64,000 bases of DNA, from the NCBI GenBank assembly GCA_017516865.1, contig JAFXAU010000025.1, positions 62,001 to 126,000 of the forward strand, in the 5' to 3' direction. Each line of letters starts with the position of its first letter. The first letter of the stretch is position 1. Origin of the DNA: Bacteroidales bacterium (GTDB taxonomy: Bacteria; Bacteroidota; Bacteroidia; Bacteroidales; UBA1715). The notes below the pieces were generated by a model. It did not search any database. It worked only from the letters and a program-made list of their open reading frames with translations, and was not told where the DNA came from. Positions 28,101 through 34,947 of this stretch are shown piece by piece. The translations under genes were made by a program, and so were the position numbers.

Positions 28101-28422
28101 GAATGCAGAAATAGAACAGTCGCGAGATGCCCGACTCGAGGTTGAATTTATCAATGGAAGCAACGGAATAGAGCGGCACGGTAACGATTTTGGAGTATTC
28201 GCCAGCGGCGAAGTCAAGTCGTCCCGCCACGTCCTCGTAGTGAATGCCCGCCACGGCGCTACCGCTCTGCGTGTAGTATTCCACCCAGCTCGCCGCCGAA
28301 GCGTCGCTACGCGAAATGGTGAACACGTTTCCTCCCGAAACCGAGACGGTGAAGGAGTCGGGGTCGGCAAAGGCGGCAAGGGCCATTGCCATGAGAATGA
28401 ATAAGGTAGATAATTTTTTCAT
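22150..28422 (-). CDS. Giant T9SS-secreted protein with InlB B-repeats and SprB repeats
   Basis: 2090 residues, surface or secreted. Order: signal peptide (1-19); Calx-beta-like domain (about 20-110); an AT-rich unique domain (about 137-332); Big_5-like domain (about 335-440); 13 InlB B-repeats of about 73 residues (about 446-1430; pattern 'NGGTI..GN...YTYG....LP..VTKTGYTF.GWY....' ending FYAKW); one divergent repeat (to about 1495); an MBG-like linker; three SprB-type repeats (about 1590-1830, SCFGESDGEI, GDYYVVIT); a fibronectin III-like module shared with the protein at 54411-59564; and a type A T9SS sorting domain (VYDINGHKLV...GVYVVTVGKQIVKI). Likely adhesin. A -7-like TATCTTGC and a REP palindrome lie in its 5' region. 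Confidence 0.9.
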   Translation of the reverse strand: MKKLSTLFILMAMALAAFADPDSFTVSVSGGNVFTISRSDASAASWVEYYTQSGSAVAGIHYEDVAGRLDFAAGEYSKIVTVPLYSVASIDKFNLESGISRLFYFCIHNNSMANTPRATGWWDDATVISASDISVTSQQTICPAGSYGTWDDGLYFHVRTKTERVCSNAIGDAFTDSQKLYYTLTDQTAKYDFNLQFTYYLRGQSYDQDQAIGVTLDGKSSELAVESIVGYRHYESCSPVGLNQNLVNAYFYHRKDYSWYLTYVIPSKSKPDAQGHSDWNSAPSYVVNPSYTSNVTDGWIVDIDPTKHIGFIMLADYANISEPVVANIKMYDNAAPVITGISANVNRIYTSGERLYVAVHFNEPVTGNVSGASVSIGSRAFSFNYACGLNTNTLVFYSDLTTTAASGITGTVKVTGINGTVTDACGNTASVSSISANNSVPNFRMYPTYAVSLNPNGGTIIDGNFGRYTYSVGATLPTNIEKTGHNFEGWFASESLTGSPVAEIYPTDMGNKTFYAKWSPKQFKVTLVGNGAELSSDIDVTTHVYGTALQLPVLEKPGYTFYGWYPNAELTGDPVYSIGATDMGDKTFYAKWTTNTYYIAYNPAGADGSEPMPNSACTYDAESPLAANTYTRTGYEFLGWATAAQASSITYTDGQSVKNLTDVNNEVVELFAVWKPNTYTVTFSQGEPTTLGTASIEATYDAPLQVVICPDSVGYAFGGYFTEENGGGVQYYTYEGKSAVARYKNTSDITLYAFWTVRDYVISFNNNGGTITTDDYATSYHYGTEVTLPAIKKDGCTFGGWFANVNCTGTAVTKIASSEYGDKTFYAKWNPITYGITLHENGGTIITGNVANYTFGVGAVLPSYSNMERDGHMFAGWYDNELCEGDAVSMVSVAEFGNKEFWAKWEENGYFVTLHTNGGTINSGNVVLYKYGRRTELPSNVTKTGYDFAGWYDNSSFIGSAFTEITDTDLGDKQFWARWKEQDYPITFHTNGGTINNVVVDSYTYTVGVVLPADVTQRGYLFRGWYDNEQRTGNPVTLISTTEFGEREFWADWSVVDYDITLNYNGGTIGDDDVPATYRIGSEITLPVPTREGYTFGGWYTNSAYVGEAVQAISSTEIGNKEFWAKWNVNSYTVTLEANGGTINSGNVANYTYGYGIPLPSDVTKTGYTFDGWYADKDCATARVTRISESKTGNLTFYANWNVNSYIVTLETNGGVINSGNVERYTYGKGATLPTNITRDGYTFGGWYTNSSYLGSAVQSISSNEIGDKAFYANWLVNSYSITFEPNGGTINNGNVKNYIYGTTVILPSDVTKTGFTFDGWYDNAEFEGERVAMISSVELGNKAFYANWIVNTYKVTLVTNEGTIAEGQNIERYEYGKGATLPTDVTKEGYTFAGWYSNSSYIGSTILSILSSETGDKTFYAKWTINEYKVSVDYSKIMGTVIGEGYVEYKSTATLKAVANEGYEFIGWNNGELKDERIQLTVTKDTTLVANFKEKEKVQISGVLEIPTLKTEREAAPIDLTDLFVTTEGSEISYSAASSAPNVVAATVSDGKLFLTVYEYEGSAEITVTATLPNGEKNTVKATATVVLACNIQVEETITNVSCFGESDGEIALKVTNAAEPYTTKWENETSVEDTIRNIVAGNYSVVITDNENCVYNKTFTVSQPEEMKMSAKIKNPTCSNADGAISITLTGAENASFAWSNEATTQNVANLAEGDYYVVITNTETGCQISDNYTLVEPEAPVVTVSNVISTACNEKSGAVIISGDDNLIYHWNNGRSSKNLMNVSVGDYTLVVTDENNCTATLDVTVPSISLKQPEIALVTVSEQTGKNLVVWLKENTDLIDFYTIYRESERKDVFEEIAQVKYSELSVYEDEEADPNIQPWRYKISATDVCGEETEMSEHHTTMHIAKVAGADTEENKNQTNLIWNAYEGIDYESFIVMCKHKENGKILVDTLATLSANFTSYTVDTAISNVISYYVGVKLPEVVNPKTQFLKAESGPFVLAISNIAEVETLEDVAIRTIAESNANVYSVGHTIYVNNPDCLEITVYDINGHKLVNAQKQDNFSVSVKLDGVYVVTVGKQIVKIIVE

Positions 28423-28453
28423 ATTTGTTTATTTTGTATGTTTCGTTTTTTAT

Positions 28454-28481
28454 GTAGAGACGCGATTAATCGCGTCTCTAC
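28454..28481. repeat. REP-like perfect palindrome, 28 bp
   Basis: Half-site GTAGAGACGCGATT, perfect over 28 bp, identical to 61724-61751 and sharing the central 24 bp with 1812-1839. It lies between the likely promoter and the start codon of the giant gene (28422), so it would form a hairpin in the 5' untranslated region. Confidence 0.85.
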
Positions 28482-28489
28482 GAAAACGG

Positions 28490-28550
28490 GTGCAAGATAG
28501 GAAAAATAATGCGAAATGTTCAAGGCGGAATTATAAAAACAGAGAGGTTC
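28490..28550 (-). promoter_or_regulatory. Upstream region duplicated in front of two genes
   Basis: This stretch aligns on the plus strand with 29634-29697: GCAAGATA...AATAATGCGAAATG...CGGAATTAT, then AAAACAGAGAG, with a 6-7 base indel. On the minus strand both contain a -7-like box (TATCTTGC here, TATCTTTG at 29642-29635) followed downstream by the start of a gene (the giant at 28422 and the nuclease at 29630). They are therefore two copies of one promoter region. Confidence 0.6.
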
Positions 28551-28645
28551 TTCACTACACAATATCGTTTCGGGGAGGAGGTTCCTCACTACGCAATATC
28601 GTTTCAGTAAGGAGATTCTTCACTACGCTGCGCTTCGTTCGGAAT
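28544..28645 (+). repeat. Three tandem copies of a 34-bp unit
   Basis: Units start at 28544, 28578 and 28612, each beginning GAGGTTCTTCACTAC or GAGATTCTTCACTACG with variants, and continuing with AATATCGTTTC or a diverged version. The strict 34-base period and lack of an ORF point to an intergenic tandem repeat. Confidence 0.7.
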
Positions 28646-28762
28646 GACGGCCGCATAGAATATAATAAAGGAAGGAGTCAGATGCGGCGAAGCCGCATCT
28701 GACTCCTTCCCTGTCGCCCTTCCCATTATGGTCGCGTCATTCCGACCGAAGGGAGGAATCTC
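28612..28762. repeat. Nested inverted-repeat element with 19-bp perfect hairpin
   Basis: The outer arms pair GAGATTC (28612-28618) and TTCGTTCGGAATGACG (28634-28649) with CGTCATTCCGACCGAA (28735-28750, one mismatch) and GAATCTC (28756-28762). Nested inside is a perfect 19-bp stem, GGAAGGAGTCAGATGCGGC (28670-28688), loop GAA, complement 28692-28710. The form is that of a small non-coding mobile element or REP-type sequence. No ORF in it is credible. Confidence 0.7.
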
Positions 28763-28785
28763 ATCAAAAAAAGGTGGAGTTTTTA

Positions 28786-28816
28786 TTGACAACGGGAGGA
28801 TTTGGTTGTATATTTG
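28786..28816 (+). promoter_or_regulatory. Promoter of tiny cassette, copy 1
   Basis: TTG (28786-28788), exactly 20 bases, TATATTTG (28809-28816). Between the boxes lies an inverted repeat ACAAC (28789-28793) / GTTGT (28805-28809) that could be an operator. The ATG follows after 10 bases, so the transcript would have almost no 5' leader. The same boxes, spacing and inverted repeat occur at copy 2 (61627-61657, minus strand). Confidence 0.75.
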
Positions 28817-28826
28817 CGTCGTTCTT

Positions 28827-28919
28827 ATGTATCAACATAAAGGCGTAAGCCCTGAACCATTCGAGCAACCACCGATTAAATTCGGGAAATCTGCCACTAC
28901 GGTGAAGCAAGATTATTAA
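28827..28919 (+). CDS. Conserved tiny peptide, cassette copy 1 (30 aa)
   Basis: ATG 28827 to TAA 28919. The peptide begins MYQHKGVSPEPFEQ and continues PPIKFG before a distinct C-terminal tail. Copy 2 (61533-61616, minus strand) encodes the same first 14 residues with identical codons, then QPIKFG and another tail. Of four codon differences over the shared eight codons after F12, three are synonymous (Gln, Lys, Gly third positions), which favours a translated product. It has its own promoter and terminator and is monocistronic. No signal peptide or membrane helix; rich in Pro, Gln and charged residues. Function unknown; a regulatory RNA with an ORF is an alternative. Confidence 0.6.
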   Translation: MYQHKGVSPEPFEQPPIKFGKSATTVKQDY

Positions 28920-28952
28920 AGGGAGGTCTAACTCCCTTTATTTATTTTTATT
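28918..28952. terminator. Terminator of tiny cassette copy 1 (bidirectional)
   Basis: Stem AAAGGGAG (28918-28925), 6-base loop, CTCCCTTT (28932-28939), followed on the plus strand by ATTTATTTTTATT. It overlaps the stop codons of both the tiny ORF and the convergent nuclease gene. Confidence 0.75.
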
Positions 28953-29630
28953 CCATACCGTTTTGAATGACTTTAAAAATGTTTTTGCCACGAACATCTT
29001 CTTTGATACTTGTATCAACCGAGATCCTTTCAGCAAAAAGATTTCTTGTAGCACTGGATAAGACTCGAAAGCATTTTTTATTTCTTTCATTATATAATTC
29101 GTTTTCGTAGTTCCAATTATATCTATTACAAGTCTATTTGACTGTTCGCAACCTTTCTCAATCAAATGGTCAAGGGAGTTTTTGCCGTCGAGGGTTTTGC
29201 CTTCCACATAGTATAGTTTGTTATTCTGTCGCAGGACAAAATCCGCACTTTTCGTGGATGTGGGATTCGGCAGCAGAAAGACATCGAACTTGTTTGCCAC
29301 GAGTTTTTGGGCAATTACAAGATTCTTGGGCATTTCGCCAGAAAGAAGAATGTCGTCGTACTGGCTGATGTTCAAGCCATAGACGGCATTTTCGGGTGTT
29401 GAATACCGTTTTAACACCTGAAACTCAGGGTTTTCCACTATCCATTGCAAAACGGAGACTTTTTCCTTATTCGTCGGGCATGCGTAATAATCCTTGATTG
29501 CCTTGTTGATTGACGTGCCCGCATACGGCGGTTTTTCGGTCGGCCTATACTCGCCAACCGGTTCTGCCACAATATTATCTTGAATGGAATCCTCACTGTT
29601 TGGATTCTCATACGTTACGACTATTTCCAT
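28938..29630 (-). CDS. Orphan CdiA-CT-like nuclease domain protein
   Basis: 230 residues. The C-terminal ~130 residues follow the pattern of BECR-fold toxin nucleases (CdiA_C-type tRNases, also found at the end of phage MuF/head-morphogenesis proteins): ILLSGEMPKNLVIAQKLV, then VFLLPNPTSTKSADFVL, KLYYVEGKTLDGKNS, and 'EQSNRLVIDI'. The Asp in SADF and Glu/Lys in VEGKT are the likely active-site residues. The N-terminal ~90 residues are a low-complexity start plus a helical segment; there is no signal peptide and no delivery domain. No immunity gene is recognisable next to it. The -7 box TATCTTTG ends 4 bases before the ATG, implying a leaderless mRNA. Family call from motif order, moderate certainty. 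Confidence 0.6.
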   Translation of the reverse strand: MEIVVTYENPNSEDSIQDNIVAEPVGEYRPTEKPPYAGTSINKAIKDYYACPTNKEKVSVLQWIVENPEFQVLKRYSTPENAVYGLNISQYDDILLSGEMPKNLVIAQKLVANKFDVFLLPNPTSTKSADFVLRQNNKLYYVEGKTLDGKNSLDHLIEKGCEQSNRLVIDIIGTTKTNYIMKEIKNAFESYPVLQEIFLLKGSRLIQVSKKMFVAKTFLKSFKTVWNKNK

Positions 29631-29717
29631 AGGGCAAAGATATGGAAATAATGAGAAATGCTCAATGGGGAATGCGGAATTATGAAAACAGAGAGATTTG
29701 ATAATTACTATTACAAC

Positions 29718-29746
29718 AAAAAGGGGCGAACAACTTCGCCCCTTTT
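29718..29746 (-). terminator. Terminator of the atp operon
   Basis: Perfect 12-bp stem AAAAGGGGCGAA (29719-29730 on the plus strand) with TTCGCCCCTTTT (29735-29746), loop of 4, and a T-run on the minus strand (29722-29718). It lies 24 bases beyond the atpG stop. Confidence 0.88.
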
Positions 29747-29769
29747 AAAAAACATATTTCAAGTGATTT

Positions 29770-30639
29770 TTATCCCTTCAATGCATTGGCACCGCTTACT
29801 ATTTCGTTCAATTCGTTCGTAATGGCTGCCTGGCGGGCTTTGTTGTATTCAATTTTCAACTCTTTCAATAGTTCGCTTGCGTTGTCTGTAGCCTTATGCA
29901 TTGCGGTCATTCTGGCGCCATGTTCCGAAGCAAACGATTCCAACAGAACATTGTAGAACTGTGTACGCAACGATTTAGGAATCAATTCGTTTACAATGTA
30001 TTCTTTGTTTGGTTCAAAGATGTAGTCGTAATTGATTTTTTTGCTTGTCGATGCTTCTGTTTGTTCTATTGGCAGATATTGACTTGTCGTTATGATTTGC
30101 GTTGCCGCATTTTTGAATTTATTATAAACCACGACGATTTTGTCGTATGCACCCGAAGCAAAGGATTCCATCAGTTCCGATGATATTTTTGTGGATTCAT
30201 CATACGTGAGCTTGTCGAAAATTTCGGCAAACACTTTTTTGGGGACAATGCCCTTACTTTTCATCGAATCAGCCACTTTTTTCCCAATTGCGAACACATC
30301 GACATTGCAGCCTGCATAGTCGTTTTGAGCGAGTGTCACAACGGTTTTTCCGATGCTGGAGTTGAAACCGCCGCAAAGTCCGCTGTTCGATGCAACTGCA
30401 ACTATCAGCACTTTGTTTTGTGGGCGGACAACAGAATACGGATTGCCTTCGTTCGATTCGAGGCCGTTGCTTACATTTTGCAAGATCTCCTGCAATTTGT
30501 CGGAATACGGTCTCATTTGCAATACCGCCTGCTGAGCCTTGCGCAGTTTCGCCGCCGACACCATCTTCATGGCACTGGTTATTTTCTGCGTACTGGCTAC
30601 AGAAGCGATTCTATTGCGTATTTCTTTAATACCTGCCAT
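29770..30639 (-). CDS. atpG: ATP synthase gamma subunit
   Basis: 289 residues, the central rotor shaft of F1. The N-terminal helix MAGIKEIRNRIASVASTQKITSAMKMVSAAKLRKAQ (excerpt: IASVASTQKITSAMKMV) and the C-terminal 'MTAMHKATDNASELLKELKIEYNKARQAAITNE' (excerpt: NKARQAAITNE) are the family signatures. Last gene of the operon, 6 bases after atpA, followed by a strong terminator. atpD and atpC, which usually follow or precede, are absent. Confidence 0.96.
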   Translation of the reverse strand: MAGIKEIRNRIASVASTQKITSAMKMVSAAKLRKAQQAVLQMRPYSDKLQEILQNVSNGLESNEGNPYSVVRPQNKVLIVAVASNSGLCGGFNSSIGKTVVTLAQNDYAGCNVDVFAIGKKVADSMKSKGIVPKKVFAEIFDKLTYDESTKISSELMESFASGAYDKIVVVYNKFKNAATQIITTSQYLPIEQTEASTSKKINYDYIFEPNKEYIVNELIPKSLRTQFYNVLLESFASEHGARMTAMHKATDNASELLKELKIEYNKARQAAITNELNEIVSGANALKG

Positions 30640-30645
30640 ACGGGA

Positions 30646-32226
30646 TTACTTTTTATATTTTGCCGAAACTTCTTTTGCTGCCGCAGCCAAAACGCTCTTG
30701 ATTTCGTCGTCAATTGCGCCGCCTGCTATCTTATCAAGCGTGTCTTTTTGTTTCAGTTCAAGATATTCCAAATATTCTTTTTCAAATTCAAGAACTTTGT
30801 CGATAGGCACATCCGACAGCAATCCTTGCGTACCGCAATAAATAATTGCCACCTGATGTTCAACCTTCATCGGCGAATATTGTCCTTGTTTCAAAATTTG
30901 AACATTTCTACGTCCTTTTTCAAGTACAGCCATGGTTGCAGCATCCAAATCCGAACCGAATTTCGAGAATGCTTCCAATTCACGGAACTGAGCCTGGTCC
31001 ACACGGAGCGTACCGGCAACTTTCTTCATTGCCTTAATCTGAGCATTACCGCCCACACGCGACACCGAAATACCCACGTTGATTGCAGGTCGGATACCAG
31101 CATGGAACAAGTTTGACTCAAGATAAATCTGTCCGTCGGTGATTGAAATCACATTCGTAGGAATGTACGCAGAAACGTCGCCTTCTTGTGTTTCGATAAT
31201 AGGAAGTGCAGTCAATGAACCGCCACCTTTGATTTTGCCTTTCAACGAAGCAGGCACGTCGTTCATATTCTTTGCCACATCGTCGTTTGCAATGATTTTT
31301 GCAGCACGTTCAAGCAAACGAGAGTGCAGATAGAACACGTCGCCTGGATAAGCTTCACGCCCCGGTGGACGACGAAGCAACAACGACACTTCACGATATG
31401 CAACTGCCTGTTTTGACAAATCATCGTAGATAATCAAAGCAGGACGGCCAGTATCACGGAAATATTCACCGATTGCACATCCAGCAAACGGAGCGTAGTA
31501 CTGTAATGCTGCTGGATCCGAAGCCGTCGACGACACGATTGTCGTGTATGCCATTGCTCCGTGAGCTTCCAATGTCTTAGCTATACTTGCAACGGTAGAA
31601 CCTTTTTGACCTACAGCAACATAGATACAATATACAGGTTTACCTTTTTCGTAAAATTCTTTTTGATTGATAATCGTATCAATAGCGATTGCAGTCTTAC
31701 CAGTCTGACGGTCGCCGATAATCAACTCACGTTGTCCGCGTCCGATTGGAATCATCGCGTCGATAGGTTTGATACCAGTCTGCAATGGTTCATTTACTGG
31801 CTGACGGAACAAGATACCTGGAGCCTTTCTTTCAAGAGGCATTTCAACCATGTCTCCTGTGATTTCTCCTTTACCGTCAATTGGTTCTCCCAAGGTATTT
31901 ACCACGCGTCCGAGAAGTCCTTCTCCCACCATAATGGAAGCAATCTTCTGTGTTCTCTTCACTGTGTCACCTTCGCTGATTCCGTCGGATTCACCGAGAA
32001 GCACGGCTCCTACGTTGTCCTCTTCGAGGTTAAGTACAATACCCATAGTTCCATTCGAGAACTCAATCATTTCATTTGCCTGAACGTTCGTCAGACCATG
32101 GATACGGGCAATGCTATCGCCCACGGAAAGTACCGTTCCCACTTCTTCAAGTTCTGCTTCGGTTTTGTAGCCTTCAAGCTGCTTTTTTAAGATTTCCGAA
32201 ACTTCTGCTGGTTTTATATCTGCCAT
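30646..32226 (-). CDS. atpA: ATP synthase alpha subunit
   Basis: 526 residues, the non-catalytic nucleotide-binding subunit of F1. Walker A is GDRQTGKTA (about 169-177); the signature [17 protein letters not shown] is intact, as are the catalytic arginine region (VSRVG) and ALPIIETQ. Length slightly exceeds E. coli AtpA (513). 17 bases after atpH. Confidence 0.97.
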   Translation of the reverse strand: MADIKPAEVSEILKKQLEGYKTEAELEEVGTVLSVGDSIARIHGLTNVQANEMIEFSNGTMGIVLNLEEDNVGAVLLGESDGISEGDTVKRTQKIASIMVGEGLLGRVVNTLGEPIDGKGEITGDMVEMPLERKAPGILFRQPVNEPLQTGIKPIDAMIPIGRGQRELIIGDRQTGKTAIAIDTIINQKEFYEKGKPVYCIYVAVGQKGSTVASIAKTLEAHGAMAYTTIVSSTASDPAALQYYAPFAGCAIGEYFRDTGRPALIIYDDLSKQAVAYREVSLLLRRPPGREAYPGDVFYLHSRLLERAAKIIANDDVAKNMNDVPASLKGKIKGGGSLTALPIIETQEGDVSAYIPTNVISITDGQIYLESNLFHAGIRPAINVGISVSRVGGNAQIKAMKKVAGTLRVDQAQFRELEAFSKFGSDLDAATMAVLEKGRRNVQILKQGQYSPMKVEHQVAIIYCGTQGLLSDVPIDKVLEFEKEYLEYLELKQKDTLDKIAGGAIDDEIKSVLAAAAKEVSAKYKK

Positions 32227-32243
32227 AATTTAAACGTTTACAC

Positions 32244-32786
32244 TTATTTGTTTGCAATCAATTCTTTTTTAATTTGTTTCAGTCGTGAACTTACACTTGC
32301 ATCGTACTGTTGGTCTTCTACACGAAGAATGAAACCACCCATCAACGACGGATCGACTTTTGTCTGAAGTTCCACTTCGGTGTTCCGAGTTTTTTTCACG
32401 AGGTCGGCAACCGATTTCTCCTGTTCTTTCGAAAGCGGTGTGGCCGAAGTCAGCGTAACTGCGGTTATGCCTTGCTCCTTACGGTAAATAGTGAGCATGT
32501 TCCGCAAAATGTCCTGCGTGTACATCTCGCGACCGTTTTCAATTTCGAGATTCAAAAAATCAATAGTTTCTTCCGAAACTTTCCCTTTCAGCAAACTCGA
32601 AACGAAGGCTTTCTTGCCGCTCGGTTTCACAATCGGATTTTGGAAAACTTCAGCCAGTTCGGGAATTTCGCCCAAACTTTTTATAAGTAGTTTCACGTCG
32701 GCAATCACGTTCTCAAGAATTCCCTTTTCTTTGGCGAATTCGAAGAATGCTTTTGCGTACCGAACTGAAATTTTACTTTGATTCAT
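32244..32786 (-). CDS. atpH: ATP synthase delta subunit
   Basis: 180 residues, the stator piece that joins F1 to the b subunit. N-terminal helical bundle starting ISVRYAKAFFEFAKEKG and C-terminal signature GGFILRVEDQQYDASVSSRL are typical. Sits between atpF and atpA with 17-base gaps. Confidence 0.95.
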   Translation of the reverse strand: MNQSKISVRYAKAFFEFAKEKGILENVIADVKLLIKSLGEIPELAEVFQNPIVKPSGKKAFVSSLLKGKVSEETIDFLNLEIENGREMYTQDILRNMLTIYRKEQGITAVTLTSATPLSKEQEKSVADLVKKTRNTEVELQTKVDPSLMGGFILRVEDQQYDASVSSRLKQIKKELIANK

Positions 32787-32803
32787 ATAATTTTATTTTT
32801 CGA

Positions 32804-33298
32804 CTAATTGAACTTGAGGTTTTTTATAGACTCTGCGATAATTTCATCGGAAACTTTTTTGTTTTCTAATTCTTTTCCGATGACTTTCTCAGCAATTTCG
32901 AAAGAGAGTGTTGCCACTTGGCTCTTCAAGTCCTGCATAGCCTGATTTTTCTCGTTTTCGATTGAGACCTTAGCCGCAGCCATGATTTTATTTGCTTCGG
33001 CCGATGCTTCGGCTTTCGCCTGAGCAATCATTTGGTCTTTCATTTCGCGGGCTTCTTTCAACAAATTGTCGCGTTCTTTGCGTGCTTCTGCGATAATTCT
33101 TTCATTGTCGGCTTGAAGCTGCGCCATTTCCGCTTTTGTTTTTTCTGCCAACTGCAAAGCGTCTTCTATCGACTTGTTACGTTCGTTAATCATGCCAAGT
33201 ACTGGTTTCCATGCAAATTTTATAAGCAGGAACACGACAAGCAAAAATGTAACTGTTGTCCAAAAGACTAAACCTATACCAGGGGTTACTAAATCCAT
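32804..33298 (-). CDS. atpF: ATP synthase b subunit
   Basis: 164 residues: one membrane helix (about 8-27, GLVFWTTVTFLLVVFLLIKF) and a long charged helix (about 30-150) that forms the peripheral stalk. First gene after the internal terminator, so its dose may be lower than that of atpE. Confidence 0.95.
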   Translation of the reverse strand: MDLVTPGIGLVFWTTVTFLLVVFLLIKFAWKPVLGMINERNKSIEDALQLAEKTKAEMAQLQADNERIIAEARKERDNLLKEAREMKDQMIAQAKAEASAEANKIMAAAKVSIENEKNQAMQDLKSQVATLSFEIAEKVIGKELENKKVSDEIIAESIKNLKFN

Positions 33299-33327
33299 AT
33301 TATTATAATTTAATTTTGTTCGTTTTC

Positions 33328-33370
33328 AAAAAAAAGTCTGCTTTCGGAGCCAACCGCCCCAAAAGCAAAC
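33328..33370 (-). terminator. Internal terminator-like hairpin between atpE and atpF
   Basis: On the minus strand a 15-bp stem, 33370-33356 with 33350-33336, fully paired with three G-T wobbles, 5-base loop GGTTG, followed by eight T (33335-33328). It stands 12 bases after the atpE stop and 29 bases before atpF. As an intrinsic terminator it should release part of the transcripts. Confidence 0.8.
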
Positions 33371-33382
33371 TGTTTTCGGGTT

Positions 33383-33616
<234 letters not shown>

Positions 33617-33635
33617 TTAAGTTAAACAATCATTT

Positions 33636-34706
33636 TTATGCTTCGTGTCCCTCTGGCATAGCCAAACCAATAAACAATGCCGACAACATTGTAAATATGT
33701 AAGCCTGCAAAGCGGCAACGAATAATTCAAGTACATCCATAAACATTACAAAGAATACCGAAACCGGGGCAATCGCCAATGTTCCGAAGATGAAAATCAG
33801 CGATGTCAAACTCAGCACGATAATGTGACCTGCGGTGATGTTTGCGAACAAACGAATCATCAACGCGAACGGTTTCGTGAAAATACCGATGACCTCAACC
33901 ACAGCCATAATTGGAATCAATGGCCAAGGCAGACCTGGCATGCAGAAAATATCTTTCCAATATTCTTTGTTTCCACTGAAGTTTGTGATGAGCAACGTGA
34001 ACACCGCCAAGACAAACGTAACGGCAATGTTACCCGTCAAGTTTGCACTTCCTGGGAAGAACGGAATCAACCCCATCATGTTCGAAATCCAAATGAAGAA
34101 GAACACAGTCAACAAATACGGTGTGTATTTGTCGGCATGTCTGCCAAGATTAGGTTCAATCACATCTTCCTTGATGAACAAAATCACCGGTTCCAACCAT
34201 GCTTGGAAACCTTTTGGTGCTTGTCCCGGGCGACGCTTGTATGCACGCGCACAACCAATGAACATTACCAACATGATGATTGCTACAAGGAATAATGTAA
34301 ATACATTCTTTGTTATTGAGAAGTCGAGCGGACCTTTGTCGGTCACTTCGCCGTTTTCTACATAGAAAATATCTTGACCTCCCATTTCTTTTGCCACCAT
34401 TTTATATGTATGGTCGCCTTTTGTTACAGTTTTATGTCCATGTTCAAACTCGCTCGACATGAACACGTCGATTGAGAATGGATTCGTGTTCACCAAAATC
34501 ACTGGCAATGGGAAGCCGACAGCGTGACCGTTGTAATCCCACATGTGCCAATCGTGATTGTCGCCAATGTGACCAAAAATAGTTTCATTAATATTGAATG
34601 CTGGTTTTTCTTCTACAGCCGAATCGTCGTTTGCAAACGATATACAAGAAAAAAGGAAAGTGAAACAAACTATTAGAAAATTCCTTTTTGATAATTTCAA
34701 TATCAT
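33636..34706 (-). CDS. atpB: ATP synthase a subunit
   Basis: 356 residues: signal-like N-terminus (1-25) and a periplasmic extension (about 26-130), then the membrane domain with the half-channel helices; Arg in 'ALMIRLFANITAGHI' (excerpt: MIRLFANITAGH) is the essential residue. The N-terminal extension is usual in Bacteroidetes. First gene of this atp segment; atpI and the epsilon/beta genes are not upstream. Confidence 0.96.
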   Translation of the reverse strand: MILKLSKRNFLIVCFTFLFSCISFANDDSAVEEKPAFNINETIFGHIGDNHDWHMWDYNGHAVGFPLPVILVNTNPFSIDVFMSSEFEHGHKTVTKGDHTYKMVAKEMGGQDIFYVENGEVTDKGPLDFSITKNVFTLFLVAIIMLVMFIGCARAYKRRPGQAPKGFQAWLEPVILFIKEDVIEPNLGRHADKYTPYLLTVFFFIWISNMMGLIPFFPGSANLTGNIAVTFVLAVFTLLITNFSGNKEYWKDIFCMPGLPWPLIPIMAVVEVIGIFTKPFALMIRLFANITAGHIIVLSLTSLIFIFGTLAIAPVSVFFVMFMDVLELFVAALQAYIFTMLSALFIGLAMPEGHEA

Positions 34707-34746
34707 AGTTTAAAATCTTTTTACTTCGTATAAAATTACAATCTTA

Positions 34747-34778
34747 CAAATGTAGAATTTTTTTTGAAAAACGGCAAT
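34747..34778 (-). promoter_or_regulatory. Promoter of the atpBEFHAG operon
   Basis: On the minus strand ATTG with TTG at 34778-34776, 21 bases, TACATTTG (34754-34747), 40 bases before the atpB ATG. Confidence 0.6.
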
Positions 34779-34921
34779 TCTTTGAAAGATTTTTTAAAGA
34801 AAAAGTTAAAAATCTTATAATTCAGATAGTTGCAAGAATAAATTTAGATATAGAAATGCACAATGTCAGGATCCTATTAATAAATATGAATCATCGAAAG
34901 CAAACGAAAAGACGTAGTGTG

Positions 34922-34942
34922 CCTCTTGTATAAAACAGGAGG
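34922..34942. other. Hairpin downstream of the pseudouridine synthase gene
   Basis: CCTCTTGT (34922-34929) pairs with ACAGGAGG (34935-34942) with one mismatch. There is no clear T-run, so it is at best a weak 3' end signal. The remainder of 34790-34921 is AT-rich; nothing else was seen. Confidence 0.35.
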
Positions 34943-34947
34943 TAATT

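Noticed and set aside
28728..28826. Upstream in-frame extension of the tiny ORF
   Set aside because: It would run through the hairpin element and both promoter boxes; copy 2 does not share it.
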